Assembly: GCA_964605235.1 (NCBI GenBank)
Contig: CAZSBB010000015.1
Coordinates: 58,704-122,703 of the forward strand
Length of the DNA: 64,000 bases
DNA from: CAZSBB01 sp964605235
Lineage (GTDB): Bacteria > Planctomycetota > Phycisphaerae > Phycisphaerales > Phycisphaeraceae
Direction: 5' to 3'
This document shows positions 8,935 to 16,980 of the stretch, piece after piece. The notes under the pieces are model-generated. The model did not search any database. It saw nothing but the letters and a program-made list of their open reading frames with translations, and had not been told where the DNA came from. Position 1 is the first letter of the stretch. Each line of letters begins with the position of its first letter. The translations under genes and the position numbers were made by a program.

Positions 8935-9498
8935 ATGGAATCTTCTATCCGCGGCCGAGCCTATGTGCTGGGTGATGATGTCGACACCGATCAGATCATC
9001 CCCGCCGAGTACCTGTCCTTCAACCCGTCCGACCCCGAGGAACGCAAGTACTTCGGCATGTACGCCCTCTGCGGCGTGCCCCCCCAGCAGGCGGGTCTGC
9101 CCCAGGGCAATCAGCGCTTCGTCGCCGAGGGCGAGTTCCACACGCCCTACACCATCCTCATCGGCGGCAAGAACTTCGGCTGCGGCTCCTCACGCGAACA
9201 CGCCCCCCTGGCGATCGCCGAAGCCGGCGCCAAGGTCGTCGTCGCTGAGTTCTACGCCCGCATCTTCTTTCGCAACTGCGTCAACGGCGGCTACCTGCTG
9301 CCCTGCGAAAGCCAGCAGCGCCTCGTCGAGGAAATCACCACCGGCGACGACTGCGAAGTCAATGTCGAAACCGGCGTGCTGATCAACCACACCACCGGCA
9401 AACGCTACAGCCTCAAGCCGCTGGGCGATGTCAAACCCATCGTCGACGCCGGCGGCGTCTTCGCCTATGCCCGCCAGACCGGCATGCTCAAGGCGTGA
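8935..9498 (+). CDS. leuD: 3-isopropylmalate dehydratase small subunit
   Basis: LeuD is the swivelling-domain subunit that, with LeuC, isomerises 2- to 3-isopropylmalate in leucine synthesis. 187 aa, normal for the short LeuD type. The start region DDVDTDQIIPAEYL (residues 14-27) and the active-site loop GGKNFGCGSSREHAP (residues 77-91) are both intact. AAGGA sits upstream of the ATG at 8935. leuC is not in the window, so the two subunits are encoded apart, as is common in Planctomycetota. A homoaconitase-type small subunit is an alternative reading. Confidence 0.92.
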   Translation: MESSIRGRAYVLGDDVDTDQIIPAEYLSFNPSDPEERKYFGMYALCGVPPQQAGLPQGNQRFVAEGEFHTPYTILIGGKNFGCGSSREHAPLAIAEAGAKVVVAEFYARIFFRNCVNGGYLLPCESQQRLVEEITTGDDCEVNVETGVLINHTTGKRYSLKPLGDVKPIVDAGGVFAYARQTGMLKA

Positions 9499-9532
9499 AG
9501 CGCTCATCCAACCGCCCCCAGTTGACCACATC

Positions 9533-9656
9533 AAAACTCACCACAGAGGCACAGAGGACACAGAGAGCGCGCGTGAGAAGCTGACTTGTCCTCTGCATTT
9601 CGCCGCATGCTCTGTGAGCATTACTCTGTGATCTCTGTGGCTCTGTGGTTTCTTTT
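9533..9656. repeat. paired-arm repeat of the CACAGAGG type
   Basis: The left arm (9533-9567, ACCACAGAGGCACAGAGG) and right arm (9624-9656, CTCTGTGGCTCTGTGGTTTC) are reverse-complementary and separated by about 55 bp. It is built like elements A and B but from a different short unit. It occupies the gap between convergent leuD and the GH63-like gene. Confidence 0.85.
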
Positions 9657-9672
9657 CTTTTGAGATGGTTTC

Positions 9673-11208
9673 TTAACCAGCAACGTCCGTGCTGAGGGTG
9701 ATCTGCTGCGCGCCGGGCGTCAGGCTGATCTCCTGCGCTGCCCCGCCGCTGCGCAGCACCAGCGTCAGTTCGATGGGCGTCTCCACGGTCACGGTGCGCT
9801 GGCCCGCCTTCACTTCGCTGCAGGACAGGTTCAAACGGACGCCGCGGAACGGATAATTCGCACAGCCATGCGCCATCGGCAGGCGCACGTCCCAGACCAG
9901 CCGACCCGTCACCGCATCCCGGTGCAGGCCGAGCACCTGTTCGTACAGCATGGCGGTCGCGCCCAGTGCTGACCAGCCGCAGAAGTCCGGGCGCGCCCAG
10001 GTGCGCTTGTCCTTCCTCGTCGCCGGGGTGATCTGCTCAGGCGCATACGCTTCCCACAACGTGCGCGGCTCATGGGTCTGGCAGACCTGCGCCAAGGCCT
10101 CCAGATGTTTGCAGGCAATCTCATGGGCGGTGGCGCCAAAGCCGTGCTGCTCCAGTCCGCGCACGATCATGTAGTTGGTCGGCGCCCACACGCCGCCGAG
10201 CCAGTAGCCGCCGCTGTCGCAGTAGTTCGGATCATCCGCCGCCAGCGACGGCACCGGGTGCGGCCGCCAGAACTCGCGCGGATCCCGCAGATGCCCCAGC
10301 AACGCCTCGGCCTGACTGGCGGAACACAACCCCGCCAGCAGCGGCCAGAAACCCGCGACCGTCTTGCTCGGATGGAAATTGCCATCCAGATAAATGTCAT
10401 GGAAGAACTGATCGCGCTCGCACCACATCCAGCGCTGGATCAGCCGCCCCAGCTCGGCGTGCTCGCGTTCAAACCGCTGGGCGACCGCAGCATCACCTAC
10501 GTGCTGTGCGATCCGCGCCACGCACTGCGCCGCCAGCGCCTGCTGGGCGGACAGATCGATGAAACAGATGTCGCTGCCCTGCCAGCCCAGGTGCAGACAG
10601 CGCGGCGCGTTGTCCATCCCCATCGCCCCGGCACAGGTTTCCCAGTACAGCCCGCCGTCATCCTCTGCCGTGGTGGGATTCAGCTCCTGATGCGGCTCAG
10701 TGATGCGCGGCCGACGGCGATTGGCCTTGATCCAGTTGAAGTAGCGCACCAGATGCGACAGCACCCGCGTCAGCCGCCGATCGTCGCCGGTGGCGCGGAA
10801 GTATTCCCATTCCACCCACGCCAGCAGCGGCGGATTGATGCGTTCGCCATACGCCGGCTGCCCGTCGGCATACAGCGTGCACATGCTGATGAAGCCATCA
10901 TCGCGCTGCCAGGCGTAAAAGTTGTCCAGCGACTGGATGCCCGGGAACACGTCCGGCGCGTAGACGGTGTACAACGCCATGAAGCAGGTGTCCCACTGCC
11001 ACAGCCGATCGGGCATGCAGGCTTCATCCATGAACCATGGGGCGGCAAGGCGGGCGTCGTGGCCGATGTGCTGATGCGCCAGGCGCCACGCCAGGTCGTG
11101 CGTCGCACGCCAATGCGCGCGGCCGGCGACAAACGGCTGGGGCAGGTCGTCCGCTGGCAGCGTGGGGGAGGGCGGCGCGGTGAAATTCGGCAAGGTGATT
11201 GGGGGCAT
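9673..11208 (-). CDS. GH63/trehalase-like (alpha/alpha)6-barrel glycoside hydrolase
   Basis: 511 aa with the helical-barrel pattern of mannosylglycerate-hydrolase/GH63-like enzymes. The substrate-pocket segment LWQWDTCFMALY is near residue 82. The GGYWLGGVWAPTNYMIVRGL segment near 345 is strongly conserved in this clan. The C-terminal segment has beta-strands (LPMAHGCANYPFRGVRLNLS). No signal peptide is seen, so it is probably cytoplasmic. The ATG at 11208 was preferred over one 13 codons upstream, but neither has a clear Shine-Dalgarno. Substrate unknown; alpha-linked oligosaccharides are the usual class. Confidence 0.82.
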   Translation of the reverse strand: MPPITLPNFTAPPSPTLPADDLPQPFVAGRAHWRATHDLAWRLAHQHIGHDARLAAPWFMDEACMPDRLWQWDTCFMALYTVYAPDVFPGIQSLDNFYAWQRDDGFISMCTLYADGQPAYGERINPPLLAWVEWEYFRATGDDRRLTRVLSHLVRYFNWIKANRRRPRITEPHQELNPTTAEDDGGLYWETCAGAMGMDNAPRCLHLGWQGSDICFIDLSAQQALAAQCVARIAQHVGDAAVAQRFEREHAELGRLIQRWMWCERDQFFHDIYLDGNFHPSKTVAGFWPLLAGLCSASQAEALLGHLRDPREFWRPHPVPSLAADDPNYCDSGGYWLGGVWAPTNYMIVRGLEQHGFGATAHEIACKHLEALAQVCQTHEPRTLWEAYAPEQITPATRKDKRTWARPDFCGWSALGATAMLYEQVLGLHRDAVTGRLVWDVRLPMAHGCANYPFRGVRLNLSCSEVKAGQRTVTVETPIELTLVLRSGGAAQEISLTPGAQQITLSTDVAG

Positions 11209-11301
11209 GGCGGGTATGTTCGTAACCGCACCGGCGAAACGCAACATCCCTGTCGGTTATCCACAACTTGATGGGGGATGGTGCAGCCAGCGGCGCGGGG
11301 C

Positions 11302-11940
11302 TTACCACTGCGGGGCCGACTGCAGGAAGTCGCTGACGCGTTCTTCCAGTTCCGCCGCCGCCATGCCGGACGCAGTGGCGCGCACCTTCACGAACCAGCG
11401 CTGGCGTTCGATCCACACCTGCGCCAGCGTCGTGCCCGTCGCCGCGCCGTTGCCGTCGCGCAGGCGGAACACCGCCACCTGGGCGGGACGCAGGCCGCTG
11501 GCGGTCCGCAGCACCGCCTGTCCCTGGCGTTCCAGCTCCGCGCGTGGGTTGAAGCGCATAATCTCGGCGCGGACCAATTCAATCTGCGCTTCACGTTGAG
11601 CAGCGCCAGCCGTGTTGCCCGCCGTGCCGCGCGCTGCGGAACTGAAGTTCTCGTCCTGGGCGCCCGGGTACACATACAGCGTGAGTTGCACGCCCTCTGC
11701 GCCGCGATAGCTGGCCGAGATGTTGAGCCCATCGACATCATGCCGCAGCGTCTTTGTGCGGGTGAAGCCGCCGACCACGGCCGGAAACCGCGCCCCGCTG
11801 GACGCATGCACAAAGTCTCCCTGCTGAGCCGTCGTGACCGGCGCCGGCCGATCGAGAATGGTGGTCCGCTCCGTGCTCGCGCACCCACCGAGCAGCAGTG
11901 TTCCCAGCACCCCCCACGACCACGCACAGCAACGAATCAT
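11302..11940 (-). CDS. hypothetical lipoprotein
   Basis: 212 aa with a lipoprotein signal peptide: hydrophobic core WSWGVLGTLLL and lipobox LGGC at about residues 16-19, so the mature protein should be membrane-anchored outside the cytoplasm. The rest has an alternating beta/alpha composition with a long amphipathic helix (about 115-150) and no recognised catalytic motif. The start at ATG 11940 places the signal peptide at the N-terminus; an ATG 16 codons upstream is also open. Function unknown. Confidence 0.72.
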   Translation of the reverse strand: MIRCCAWSWGVLGTLLLGGCASTERTTILDRPAPVTTAQQGDFVHASSGARFPAVVGGFTRTKTLRHDVDGLNISASYRGAEGVQLTLYVYPGAQDENFSSAARGTAGNTAGAAQREAQIELVRAEIMRFNPRAELERQGQAVLRTASGLRPAQVAVFRLRDGNGAATGTTLAQVWIERQRWFVKVRATASGMAAAELEERVSDFLQSAPQW

Positions 11941-11988
11941 CACGCACACTCCCATTGATTTGCCCGCAGATGCAACCAACTCACTCAA

Positions 11989-12018
11989 GCTGCGGATGAG
12001 CGCAGCGAACCCGGGGGT
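11989..12018 (+). repeat. 30-bp dispersed repeat, copy 3
   Basis: Copy of the GATGAGCGCAGCGAA motif, here continuing into a degenerate G-run array. Confidence 0.8.
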
Positions 12019-12032
12019 TATGTCGGGACTGC

Positions 12033-12092
12033 TCCGGCGAATCCGGGGGGGGATCCGGGGGGGATCCGGGGGAATCCGGGGGGCTTCGGTTC
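12033..12092 (+). repeat. GGATCCGGGGG-type tandem array
   Basis: Four head-to-tail units of about 11 bp (AATCCGGGGGG, GATCCGGGGGG and variants) directly after copy 3 of the 30-bp repeat. The unit equals the 3' end of that repeat, so the array probably arose by slippage. No coding function. Confidence 0.8.
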
Positions 12093-12189
12093 TTGCCCCG
12101 AGGGTTTACCACTGAAACCCCAAACCCAGGTGCAGCCCAAGGCAAGCGGGCTTGCGTTCACCGCCAGGGATCAAGCCCAGCAGCGCCCG

Positions 12190-12465
12190 TCACCGGGCCA
12201 GCTTCGCCAACCACTTGGCCGCCGCCTTGAGTGCCACGGTCCGCAGCCCGTACACCACCTGCACCCCATGGCGTTGCTGCTCCACCAGCCCCACCTCGCG
12301 CAGCCGGCGCAGGTGCGCCGACAACGCCGGCGGCAGCAGGCCGGTCAGCTCCGCCAGCTCCGCGACCGATGTGGGCCCGCGCTTGAGCCGAGTCAGAATC
12401 GCGCGCCGCTGGGCATTGCCCAGAGCATCAAACACATCCGCTTTTTCTTTGAGGGGTCGTGCCAT
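12190..12465 (-). CDS. ArsR-family winged-helix regulator
   Basis: 91-aa DNA-binding protein with the compact ArsR fold: DVFDALGNAQRRAILTRLK at residues 10-28, the recognition helix region LPPALSAHLRRLREVGLV at about 44-61, and the beta-wing VEQQRHGVQVVYGL. No CVC-type metal-binding cysteines are present, so it is probably not a classical arsenic or zinc sensor. The ATG at 12465 is chosen because the family starts here; the longer upstream frame is not protein-like. An AT-rich palindrome lies 6 bp upstream, consistent with autorepression. It has no co-transcribed partner, so its target is unclear. Confidence 0.88.
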   Translation of the reverse strand: MARPLKEKADVFDALGNAQRRAILTRLKRGPTSVAELAELTGLLPPALSAHLRRLREVGLVEQQRHGVQVVYGLRTVALKAAAKWLAKLAR

Positions 12466-12470
12466 AAAAC

Positions 12471-12489
12471 GTATTTTAATTGAAAATAC
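12471..12489. promoter_or_regulatory. candidate operator of the ArsR-like regulator
   Basis: Perfect inverted repeat GTATTTT-AATTG-AAAATAC in a GC-rich genome, 6 bp upstream of the regulator's start codon. The position fits autorepression of the single gene. Confidence 0.55.
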
Positions 12490-12730
12490 ATTCTCAAACC
12501 AGTCCCCCCTCCCCCCCGGAAATTTTCCGTGCGGATCTTGCGGGGTGTCCGAGGTCGGAAAGCGGGCGCCTGTACCCCTGACCAAACCCTCGGCAACGCC
12601 GCCACACCCACCAGGAAAAACCACGTGGAACACGAACGCACCGCATCAGCAACACCACCACTTCACCCGCCCCCATATCCGCGCCAGCACCGCCAGGGCA
12701 ACCCGCGTCAACCGCTCCACCATCCCAGTC

Positions 12731-12760
12731 TTTCATCCGTGTTCATCTGTGGCAAAAAAA
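12731..12760 (-). repeat. single arm of the paired-arm repeat, upstream of metG
   Basis: Right-arm sequence (TTTCATCCGTGTTCATCTGT then GGCAAAAAAA) without a left partner nearby. It is the exact reverse complement of the arm at 14547-14576 on the other side of metG. Confidence 0.85.
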
Positions 12761-12885
12761 CCACCCCACCAGCCACCCCGCCGCGCCCGATCCCAACCCA
12801 AAGGCCACTGGCTCATCTCGTTAGTCCCCATCGCTCCCCAGTTCACCCCTATTGACTGAGCAATCCCACCCCCGCGCCTGCGGGC

Positions 12886-12891
12886 TATAAT
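12886..12891 (+). promoter_or_regulatory. -10 box of metG, leaderless type
   Basis: Perfect TATAAT with only 7 bases between it and the metG ATG, and no Shine-Dalgarno. Transcription should start at or next to the A of ATG. A TTGACT lies 28 bp upstream, too far for a normal -35. Confidence 0.6.
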
Positions 12892-12898
12892 CCGCCCC

Positions 12899-14506
12899 AT
12901 GAACGAGCGGAAGCAGTACTACATTTCGACGCCGATTTACTACGTCAACGATCAGCCGCACATCGGCCACGTGTACACCACGACCATTGCCGACGTGTCC
13001 GCGCGGTTTCAGCGGCTGCGCGGGCGCGACGTGTTCTTCCTCACCGGCACCGACGAGCACGCCACCAAGGTCGTCGAGGCCGCCGCCGCGCGGGGCATCA
13101 GCGCCCAGGAATGGGCGGATCGCAACGCGGCGGCGTTTGAGCAGACCTTCGCCCGGCTGGGCATGAGCCACAACGACTTCATCCGCACCACCCAGCCGCG
13201 CCACAAGACGCGCGTGCAGCAATATGTCCAGGCCCTGCGCGACGGCGGCGACATCTATCTGGGCGAGTACGAAGGCTGGTACGACGCCGGCCAGGAAGAG
13301 TATGTCACCGACGGCAACGCCAAGGAATACGAGTACAAGAGTCCGATCAACGGCAAGCCGCTGATTCGCCGGACGGAGAAGAATTACTTCTTCCGCCTCA
13401 GCCAGTATGCCCAGCCGCTGCTGGACTGGATGGAAGCCAACCCGCGCTGCGTACAGCCGGAGGCCCGCAAGAATGAGGTCATCGCCCGCATCCGCGCGGG
13501 GCTCAATGACGTGCCCATCTCGCGCACCGGCGCCGAGGGCTGGGGCATCGCGGTGCCGGGCGACGAAGCGCATTCGATCTATGTCTGGATCGATGCGCTG
13601 TGCAATTACCTGACCACGGTGGACACCGACGACCGCCGCACGTTCTGGCCGGCCGACGTACATCTGATCGCCAAGGACATTCTCTGGTTCCACGCGGTGA
13701 TCTGGCCGGCGCTGCTGATGGCGCTGGCGAAACGTCCCGGTTACGAATGGGTCAAGCTGCCCGGGCAGGTGTATTCGCACAGCTTCTGGATCAGTGAAGG
13801 CCAGAAGATGAGCAAATCGCTGGGCAACTTCATCGACCTGGCGAAGCTCGACCACTACGTCGCCACGTTCGGCCTCGACGCCCTGCGCTGGTTCCTCGCC
13901 ACGCAAGGTCCGCTGGGCACCACCGACAGCGATTTCGCCGAGAGCAAGTTCATCGAGGTCTACAACCGCGATCTGGCGAACACGCTGGGCAACAGCTTCA
14001 GCCGGGTGTCGAACATGACCGCCAAGTATTTCGACGGCCAGCTGCCCGCGCCGAGTCAGACCGACAGCAAACCCGTGCGCGGCGAGCTGACCCCCTGGCC
14101 CCAGATCGCCAGCGGAGCGGTGCGTCAGTTCGCGCAGAGCGCCGGCGACCTGCAATTCGGTGCGGCCGGCGCGGCAGCACTGGGTCTCGTGCAGCAGGTG
14201 GATGACTACATCGAGCAACGCGCGCCGTTCAAGCTCGCCAAAGACCCCGCCAAACTGGGCGAGGTGGCGACGATTCTCTATCACTGTGCCGAGGCCCTGC
14301 GGGTGGCGTCCGTGCTGCTCTGGCCGTTTGTTCCGCAGGCGAGCGCAAGCATCTGGGAGCGGTTGGGCTTGGACTATGCCCAGCAAATCCAGCAGGCCGG
14401 CGGGCGGGGACAGTTCGACGCCTGGACGCAGTGGGGATTGCTTAAGCCTGGAGCTGTGGTGGAGAAGGGCGAGGCGCTGTTCCCGCGGTATCAGCCGGCG
14501 AAGTGA
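12899..14506 (+). CDS. metG: methionine--tRNA ligase
   Basis: Charges tRNA-Met with methionine in the cytoplasm. 535 aa, the short class without a C-terminal EMAP/tRNA-binding domain. The HIGH signature appears as PHIGHVYTT near residues 20-28, FLTGTDEHATKV follows near 46, and the KMSKS loop as GQKMSKSLGNF near 302-312. No CxxC zinc knuckle is visible in the connective peptide. The ATG at 12899 lies 7 bases after a perfect TATAAT box and lacks a Shine-Dalgarno, suggesting a leaderless mRNA. The gene is bracketed by exact inverted copies of one repeat arm. Confidence 0.97.
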   Translation: MNERKQYYISTPIYYVNDQPHIGHVYTTTIADVSARFQRLRGRDVFFLTGTDEHATKVVEAAAARGISAQEWADRNAAAFEQTFARLGMSHNDFIRTTQPRHKTRVQQYVQALRDGGDIYLGEYEGWYDAGQEEYVTDGNAKEYEYKSPINGKPLIRRTEKNYFFRLSQYAQPLLDWMEANPRCVQPEARKNEVIARIRAGLNDVPISRTGAEGWGIAVPGDEAHSIYVWIDALCNYLTTVDTDDRRTFWPADVHLIAKDILWFHAVIWPALLMALAKRPGYEWVKLPGQVYSHSFWISEGQKMSKSLGNFIDLAKLDHYVATFGLDALRWFLATQGPLGTTDSDFAESKFIEVYNRDLANTLGNSFSRVSNMTAKYFDGQLPAPSQTDSKPVRGELTPWPQIASGAVRQFAQSAGDLQFGAAGAAALGLVQQVDDYIEQRAPFKLAKDPAKLGEVATILYHCAEALRVASVLLWPFVPQASASIWERLGLDYAQQIQQAGGRGQFDAWTQWGLLKPGAVVEKGEALFPRYQPAK

Positions 14507-14546
14507 CCTGGCAGATTCGGTGGGGTCGTGGTGGCCGGTGGGGTGG

Positions 14547-14578
14547 TTTTTTTGCCACAGATGAACACGGATGAAAGA
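14547..14578 (+). repeat. single arm of the paired-arm repeat, downstream of metG
   Basis: Left-arm sequence TTTTTTTGCCACAGATGAAC and onward. Its first 30 bp are the exact reverse complement of 12731-12760. Confidence 0.85.
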
Positions 14579-14699
14579 CGGGGATGAATTGGCTGCACGG
14601 GGTATGGCCGCCGCCGCGCGCTAGCCTGCGGTGTTATGGCGCTCGAACAGCGAGCCCTACGATCGGCGCTTCCATTTGGGTTATTGCCGCCGTTGTTTT

Positions 14700-14790
14700 A
14701 ACGAGCCCCGACCGTCAGGGAGGGGTTGCCTTTGCTGCGTCAAATCGCCGCGGCTGCGCCGCAACCCCTTGCTCACGCGCGGGGCTCGTT
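14700..14790. repeat. inverted-repeat element of the AACGAGCC type, copy 1
   Basis: Arms 14700-14729 and 14761-14790 begin and end with AACGAGCCCCG and CGGGGCTCGTT and match at about 25 of 30 positions. The loop is 31 bp. It is related to the element at 46829-46944. Confidence 0.8.
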
Positions 14791-14908
14791 GCCGCAGCGT
14801 CATGGGCATTTGCAGTGACTTTCCCGCCCATCGATAACCCGGCTGCCTCAAGTGGCTCCGCGCTTGGGTCGATATCCACCTACGGACCCCCTGGTTGAGG
14901 ACGCGCGC

Positions 14909-15808
14909 ATGACTTCGGCACCCATCAATTCCACCGCCGCAGCCGGCAGCGACAAGGACAAACTCGTCCTGACCGCGGTCAGCGAAATCAGCCACATCGC
15001 CACGCTGCCGCAGATCACGCTCAAGATCATCAAGCTGGTGGAGGATCCCAACTCTTCCGCCAACGATCTGAACAACGTCATCACCCATGACCCGGCGCTG
15101 GGGGCGCGGATTCTCAAAGTCGTCAACAGTGCGTTCTATGGGCTGCCGGGGCAGGTGGCGTCGATCAATCGCGCGATCGTGCTGCTGGGCCTGAACGCGG
15201 TGAAGAACATCGCCATTGCCGCCAGCCTCGCCAAGCTGTTTCGCGGCGGGCAGATCAGCCCGTTTTTCAATGCCCGCGACCTCTGGCACCACTCCATCGC
15301 GGTGGCGGCCGGCTCGCGCCTGATCGCCAAGGCGGCGGGGCACGGCTTGCCGGATGAAGCGTTTCTCGCGGGGTTGATTCACGATCTGGGCATCATGGTG
15401 GAGATTCAAGCCCGCCGCATGCCGTTCGTGGAAATCATGGAAAAGCTCCACCACCAGCCGGACCTGACTCTGCGCCAAGCGGAAGAAGCGGTGCTGGGCG
15501 CCAACCATCAGGAGTTCGGCGCCGCGTTGTGCAAGGCGTGGAAGTTCCCCGTGAGCTTCCAGTACGTCACCGGGCATCACCATGACTCGCTGAGCCTGCC
15601 GGAAGAAAAGCGGGCGCTGGCGTGCGTGGTCCATGCGGCCGACATAATCGCTGCAAAGCTCAAGATCGGCTTCACCCGCAGTGTGGAACAACAGGAAATT
15701 CCTGCCGATCTGCTCAAGGAACTCAACCTGACCCCTGAGCAGGTCGATGAGATAAGTGGCGAGTTGCCCCAGGCGATTGATGAAGCCTCGGGATTGCTCA
15801 AAGAATAA
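14909..15808 (+). CDS. HDOD-domain signalling protein
   Basis: 299 aa, consisting mainly of an HDOD domain (residues about 25-225), a non-catalytic relative of HD phosphohydrolases used in bacterial signalling. Landmarks are LPQITLKIIKLVEDPNSS (residues 31-48), ILKVVNSAFYGLPGQVASIN (about 68-87) and the HD-like core FLAGLIHDLGIMVEIQARR (about 150-168). It keeps an HDxG-like sequence at the core, so residual metal binding is possible. The ATG at 14909 is preceded by GAGG with 8-base spacing. A strong terminator follows. A second HDOD protein with a GGDEF domain is at 37514-39193. Confidence 0.9.
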   Translation: MTSAPINSTAAAGSDKDKLVLTAVSEISHIATLPQITLKIIKLVEDPNSSANDLNNVITHDPALGARILKVVNSAFYGLPGQVASINRAIVLLGLNAVKNIAIAASLAKLFRGGQISPFFNARDLWHHSIAVAAGSRLIAKAAGHGLPDEAFLAGLIHDLGIMVEIQARRMPFVEIMEKLHHQPDLTLRQAEEAVLGANHQEFGAALCKAWKFPVSFQYVTGHHHDSLSLPEEKRALACVVHAADIIAAKLKIGFTRSVEQQEIPADLLKELNLTPEQVDEISGELPQAIDEASGLLKE

Positions 15809-15849
15809 GCCGGCTCGCTCATTACCTAGGCGTCTCTCTTTTCCCTCCG

Positions 15850-15882
15850 GGCGACGATTCCTCCAAGAATCGTCGCCTTTTT
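15850..15882 (+). terminator. rho-independent terminator of the HDOD gene
   Basis: Perfect 11-bp stem GGCGACGATTC / GAATCGTCGCC with a 6-base loop and five T residues, 41 bp after the stop codon. Confidence 0.92.
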
Positions 15883-15923
15883 CGTTTGGGGGCAACGCCC
15901 ATCGCCCGCAGCCCGCCGGCTGC

Positions 15924-16979
15924 TCAAGGTGCATTCATCCGATCCGGGTCCAGTTCATGCAGCGGCTGGGCGTCGGGATGCGGCGCTTGAATCTCCGCCC
16001 ACAGTGCGCGCAGCATCTCCCGGCCACGCCCGCTCACGAAGCGCTCAATCGCCGCCGGCGCCTGGGGTTGGTCCGGGTCCACCACGATCAACCACAACGG
16101 CGCGCTGGAGGCGGCATCCCGGCTGTAACGCAAGTCCCCGATGCGGTTGGGGTCCCGATTGACCGGCGCGGTAAAGCCATCGGCAAATGCTTCAAACCGC
16201 CGCAGGTCGCGCGCCTGCAGCGTAGCGCCCAGGGCGTCCGCGCGTTTGGACAAATCCTGCCGGCGCAGACGTTCGCCTTCGCGCACCGTCACCATCCCGC
16301 CCAGCAGCGGCACGCGAATGCTGTCCACCTTGATCCAGCCGTGGGACTGGTACACCGAACGCCACACCACCAGGTTGCCCAGCGTGGGCATGACGCGTTG
16401 ATGCTCGATTTCATCAAAGCGATAACCCGCCAGCAGGTTCTGGGCCGCCAGCGCCCGCTGATGCTGGGCGATCCCCAGCGCCAGGTACAGGCCCGCTCCC
16501 AGCAGCGCGCAGCGTGCGGGTTTCACGTTGCTGACGATCACTCCCACCAGCACGCCCAGCAGCAGCATGCCCGTGAAAATCGGATCAATGATGGCGATCA
16601 AATCCCATCCCACCCACGCGCTCGAGAAAGGCCAGAACAGCGCGGTCCCATAGGCGGTGCAGGCGTCGAGCAGCCCATGCGTGGCGTAAGCGAGCAGGGC
16701 GGCCCCCAGCACCGCCTTCCGGCGCAGGCGTAAGCGTGGAATCCACCAGAACGGCAACGCGCAGAGCAACCCGCCCAGCGGAATGAACAGCAGCGCATGG
16801 GTGAAATGGCGATGCAGCAACAGGTTCGCCAGCGGCGACTCGCCCCAGTTGAACAGCACGTCGACATCCGCCGCCATGCCCGCCAGCAGGCCGATCGGCG
16901 TCGCCCAGCGACCCAGCGGTCGGCTGAACACCGCCTGCGCCGCGGCCGCGCCCAATAAACCTTGCGACAACGGGTCCAT
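15924..16979 (-). CDS. YdjM-family membrane-bound metal-dependent hydrolase
   Basis: 351 aa. The N-terminal 200 residues hold about five membrane helices with the family's His/Asp signature: MDPLSQGLLGAAAAQAVF at the start, LLHRHFTHALLF near residue 55 and YATHGLLDACTAYGT near 98. The C-terminal 150 residues are soluble. Family members are predicted zinc-dependent hydrolases of unknown substrate. It starts 1 bp after the end of the DHPS-related gene, so the two are almost certainly co-transcribed, which ties it loosely to the pterin/C1 block. No direct functional link is shown by the sequence. Confidence 0.85.
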   Translation of the reverse strand: MDPLSQGLLGAAAAQAVFSRPLGRWATPIGLLAGMAADVDVLFNWGESPLANLLLHRHFTHALLFIPLGGLLCALPFWWIPRLRLRRKAVLGAALLAYATHGLLDACTAYGTALFWPFSSAWVGWDLIAIIDPIFTGMLLLGVLVGVIVSNVKPARCALLGAGLYLALGIAQHQRALAAQNLLAGYRFDEIEHQRVMPTLGNLVVWRSVYQSHGWIKVDSIRVPLLGGMVTVREGERLRRQDLSKRADALGATLQARDLRRFEAFADGFTAPVNRDPNRIGDLRYSRDAASSAPLWLIVVDPDQPQAPAAIERFVSGRGREMLRALWAEIQAPHPDAQPLHELDPDRMNAP

Positions 16980-16980
16980 G

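Larger units (their letters stand above)
12466..12898. other. intergenic region between arsR-like gene and metG
   Basis: 433 bp with no supported gene. It holds the candidate ArsR operator (12471-12489), a single paired-arm repeat arm (12731-12760) and the metG promoter. The middle is C- and A-rich with no start codon led by a ribosome-binding site. Confidence 0.6.
14507..14908. other. intergenic region after metG, repeats only
   Basis: 402 bp without a supported gene. It contains a single paired-arm repeat arm (14547-14578), then a hairpin element at 14700-14790. No tRNA cloverleaf or ribosome-binding-site-led frame was found. Confidence 0.6.

Noticed and set aside
12852..12857. TTGACT as the -35 box of metG
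   Set aside because: The 28-bp spacing to TATAAT is far outside the normal 16-18.
12821..14386. 521-aa open frame antisense to metG
   Set aside because: Mirror of the metG codon pattern; no recognisable domain.
14507..14908. Possible tRNA or small RNA gene after metG
   Set aside because: No cloverleaf or T-loop sequence; stems are explained by the inverted-repeat element.
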